This document shows positions 48,062-49,796 of a DNA stretch of 49,796 nt, in pieces. The translations under genes and the position numbers were made by a program. The notes under the pieces are model-generated. The model made no database searches and had not been told where the DNA came from. It was given only the letters and a program-made list of their open reading frames with translations. Every line of letters starts with the position of its first letter. The stretch's first letter is position 1. Origin of the DNA: Oscillatoriaceae cyanobacterium M33_DOE_052 (GTDB lineage: Bacteria > Cyanobacteriota > Cyanobacteriia > Cyanobacteriales > Laspinemataceae). Location of the stretch: assembly GCA_015296065.1 (NCBI GenBank), contig DVDU01000198.1, positions 1-49,796 of the forward strand. Reading direction: 5' to 3'.

Positions 48062-48442
48062 ATGTCCAATAACCTAGACCAGCTTCAGCCCGCTAACCCT
48101 AGGGAGGTCGGCCTATACAAGCCGTACTACCAAGGGCAAAGGCAGGCGATTTTACCCAGAGCCATCAGTCTTTATCGCCAGGGAAATTTGGAAGGAGAGC
48201 GCAAAATCGAAGGCGGTCAAAATATCCCATTTGTCGCCACCTGGCAAGTTTCCCTCCTGCCTACGGACCAGACTCGCTGCCGGGTTCAGTTCGATAACAA
48301 TCCCGAACTCAATTATGAAATTACCCTGAGTAATGTGGATTTTATCAATTTTTTAATCGACGCGATCGCTTATTACAAGCGCCATCATACTGTCGATTTT
48401 TCCAAAGGTTTCTACCGCAAGCTGCTGCGCATGGATGACTAA
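48062..48442 (+). CDS. ebsA: EbsA-like type IV pilus biogenesis protein
   Basis: 126 residues. It has LQPANPREVGLYKPYYQGQR, then GERKIEGGQNIPFVATWQVS and FSKGFYRKLLRMD, a pattern I recall from EbsA, a small cyanobacterial protein needed for type IV pilus assembly and biofilm suppression in Synechococcus elongatus. No signal peptide. It lies upstream of the DRTGG gene with a 116-base gap. Family assignment is from memory. Confidence 0.62.
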   Translation: MSNNLDQLQPANPREVGLYKPYYQGQRQAILPRAISLYRQGNLEGERKIEGGQNIPFVATWQVSLLPTDQTRCRVQFDNNPELNYEITLSNVDFINFLIDAIAYYKRHHTVDFSKGFYRKLLRMDD

Positions 48443-48558
48443 AAAATTATTCAGCCTAAATCTTGAGTAGAAATCAGCCATAACTACCTATACTATTATT
48501 ATCGGGTAAATAATTCAAATAAATTCCGCTGCATTATTGAAATTAAAGGAGAGAGTTA

Positions 48559-49668
48559 GTGCCCAAAGAAGGCTACGAAAAAACCCAACAAAAGTCCAAG
48601 TGTTTGCTCATTGGTTCCACAGCATCTTACAGCGGCAAAACCGCCACCATTCTCGGCATCGCCCACCAAATGCAAGCCCTGGGCATGAAAATCGCTTATA
48701 GCAAACCCCTCGGCACCTGCTGGAGCGACCCAGTGGCATCGATCGCCGATGAAGATGCCATTTTCCTCTCCGAGCAGTTGCAGCTACCCCCAGAACGCAT
48801 CGGACCAACTCTGCTATTTTTGCAACCAGAAACCATAGAGAAACGCTTACGCGGCGAAGATCACATCGACTACACCCAATCCTTACTCACATCCCTGCCA
48901 ACCGGAACTGCAGATTTAGTATTACTTGAAGGCCCATCCACCCTAGCCGAGGGGAGTCTGTTCAATCTGTCTCTGCGACAGATGAGCGAACTAGCAGATG
49001 CCTCTGTGCTGTTGGTGACGCGCTTCCATGCACTGACACAAGTCGAAGAACTGCTCGCCGCCAAAAAAATCTTAGGTAGTCGTCTCCTCGGTATTGTCCT
49101 CAACGACATCCCCAACCGCATCCTGGCACCAGTAAAAACGATCGTGGCACCATTTCTCGAGGGTGAAGGCATTCCCATATTCGGAATGCTCGCCGCCAGT
49201 GCCCTCCTGCGCAGCGTCAGCGTTGGCGAAATTGCCAACCGCCTCAATGCAGAAGTGGTCTGCCGTGCCGACAAGCTGGACTTGATGGTAGAGAGCCTGA
49301 AAATCGGCGCCATGAATATTAATGCCGCCCTGAAATACTTCTATGAAGGGCAAAATATGGCTGTAGTCACCGGGGGCGATCGTACCGACATCCAGCTCGC
49401 CGCCCTAGAAACCTCCACCCAATGCCTGATTTTAACCGGCCAAGTCCGGCCCGTCCCCGCCATTCTCAGCCGCGCCGAAGAAGTAGAAGTCCCAGTCCTC
49501 TGCGTTGACCTAGATACCCTCACCACCGTAGAAATCATCGAGCAAACCCTCGGCCAAGTTCGCCTTCACGAACCCACCAAGCTCGGATACATCAAACAGC
49601 TCATGGCCGAGCATTTCCAATACGATCGGCTCATCGCCGCAATGGGCCTAGCCACCGCCGCCGTTTAG
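48559..49668 (+). CDS. P-loop (BioD-like) plus DRTGG domain protein
   Basis: 369 residues, GTG start 5 bases after AAAGGAGAGA. The N-terminal part is a dethiobiotin-synthase-like P-loop domain (LIGSTASYSGKTATILGI, about 15-32; LVLLEGPSTLAEG, about 117-129). The C-terminal part is a DRTGG domain (AALKYFYEGQNMAVVTGGDRTD, in part; about 250-280) ending in a helical tail. This layout equals the N-terminal half of some phosphotransacetylases but without the Pta domain. It may be a ligand-sensing regulator of acetyl metabolism; its true role in cyanobacteria is unclear. Confidence 0.8.
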   Translation: MPKEGYEKTQQKSKCLLIGSTASYSGKTATILGIAHQMQALGMKIAYSKPLGTCWSDPVASIADEDAIFLSEQLQLPPERIGPTLLFLQPETIEKRLRGEDHIDYTQSLLTSLPTGTADLVLLEGPSTLAEGSLFNLSLRQMSELADASVLLVTRFHALTQVEELLAAKKILGSRLLGIVLNDIPNRILAPVKTIVAPFLEGEGIPIFGMLAASALLRSVSVGEIANRLNAEVVCRADKLDLMVESLKIGAMNINAALKYFYEGQNMAVVTGGDRTDIQLAALETSTQCLILTGQVRPVPAILSRAEEVEVPVLCVDLDTLTTVEIIEQTLGQVRLHEPTKLGYIKQLMAEHFQYDRLIAAMGLATAAV

Positions 49669-49695
49669 GGGACCAGGGGACGGGGCAGGGGGGCA

Positions 49696-49713
49696 GCAGG
49701 GTTGCGACCCTGC
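49696..49713 (+). terminator. hairpin after the DRTGG gene
   Basis: GCAGGGT (49696-49702) pairs with ACCCTGC (49707-49713) around TGCG, 27 bases after the stop. It has no T-run; weak evidence for termination. The rest to the window end is GC-rich with no gene. Confidence 0.4.
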
Positions 49714-49796
49714 ACGCCATGCCACTTAGCCCGCTATCCGACCTGTCCCCGCGGCGGGGGCAGAAGAGGGCGCAGGCAAGAATAATCGGGCCAGGA

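Noticed and set aside
47796-48077. 93-codon plus-strand frame before the EbsA gene
   Set aside because: GTG start, overlaps the better-supported EbsA start, low-complexity composition.

Overview
The window looks like the chromosome of a cyanobacterium, probably a filamentous (Oscillatoriales-like) species. The evidence is the many GCGATCGC (HIP1-type) octamers, the intergenic heptamer repeats of the TTGTCCC / GGACAAA kind, cyanobacteria-restricted families (COP23, GUN4, EbsA, Csx18, an SLH plus SLBB exporter) and cyanobacterial-type type III CRISPR genes.

Layout. 1-9.3 kb is ordinary or accessory sequence: an IS1-like transposase cut by the window edge, an SLH/SLBB polysaccharide-export protein, a VIT/von Willebrand A protein, a divergent HxlR regulator and pirin, and a TPR protein. 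9.3-23.2 kb is a subtype III-D CRISPR operon: a divergent WYL-type regulator (TIGR03985-like), then csx3 fused to a P-loop domain, cas10 without an HD domain, a Cas7-like RAMP, csx10, a small subunit, a CARF protein with a RelE-like tail, two more RAMPs, csx19, a RAMP of the TIGR03986 type, an unrecognised helical plus OB-fold protein, and a CARF-HEPN csx1. 23.3-25.1 kb holds an exported GUN4 protein and an Rpn-type nuclease. 25.2-37.3 kb is a subtype III-B locus with the same arrangement: a divergent WYL regulator, cmr2 (with HD and GGDD), cmr3, cmr4, cmr5, a cmr6-cmr1 fusion broken by one in-frame TAG, a Csm6-like CARF-HEPN gene, csx18, cas1 and cas2. 37.5-40.06 kb has a RecD/Dda-like helicase read away from a short CRISPR array (six intact 36-nt repeats, then decaying ones). 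40.3-45.9 kb is a group of secreted trypsin-like proteases, a Uma2 nuclease and a COP23 protein, all on the minus strand. 46.2-49.7 kb has a membrane GT2 glycosyltransferase (probably the monoglucosyldiacylglycerol synthase), an EbsA-like pilus protein and a P-loop/DRTGG protein.

How it works together. Both Cas10 proteins keep GGDD palms, so both can be expected to make cyclic oligoadenylate. Three structurally different CARF effectors (RelE-like, Csx1-HEPN, Csm6-HEPN) and one Csx3 ring nuclease are available to answer and switch off that signal. The III-B module carries cas1/cas2 and sits beside the array; no cas6 is visible. Two lesions are confined to III-B: the expected catalytic aspartate of Cmr4 is absent, and cmr1 has an amber codon. 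III-B may therefore sense and signal more than it cleaves, or may be decaying, with III-D as the RNA-cutting partner. That last step is inference.
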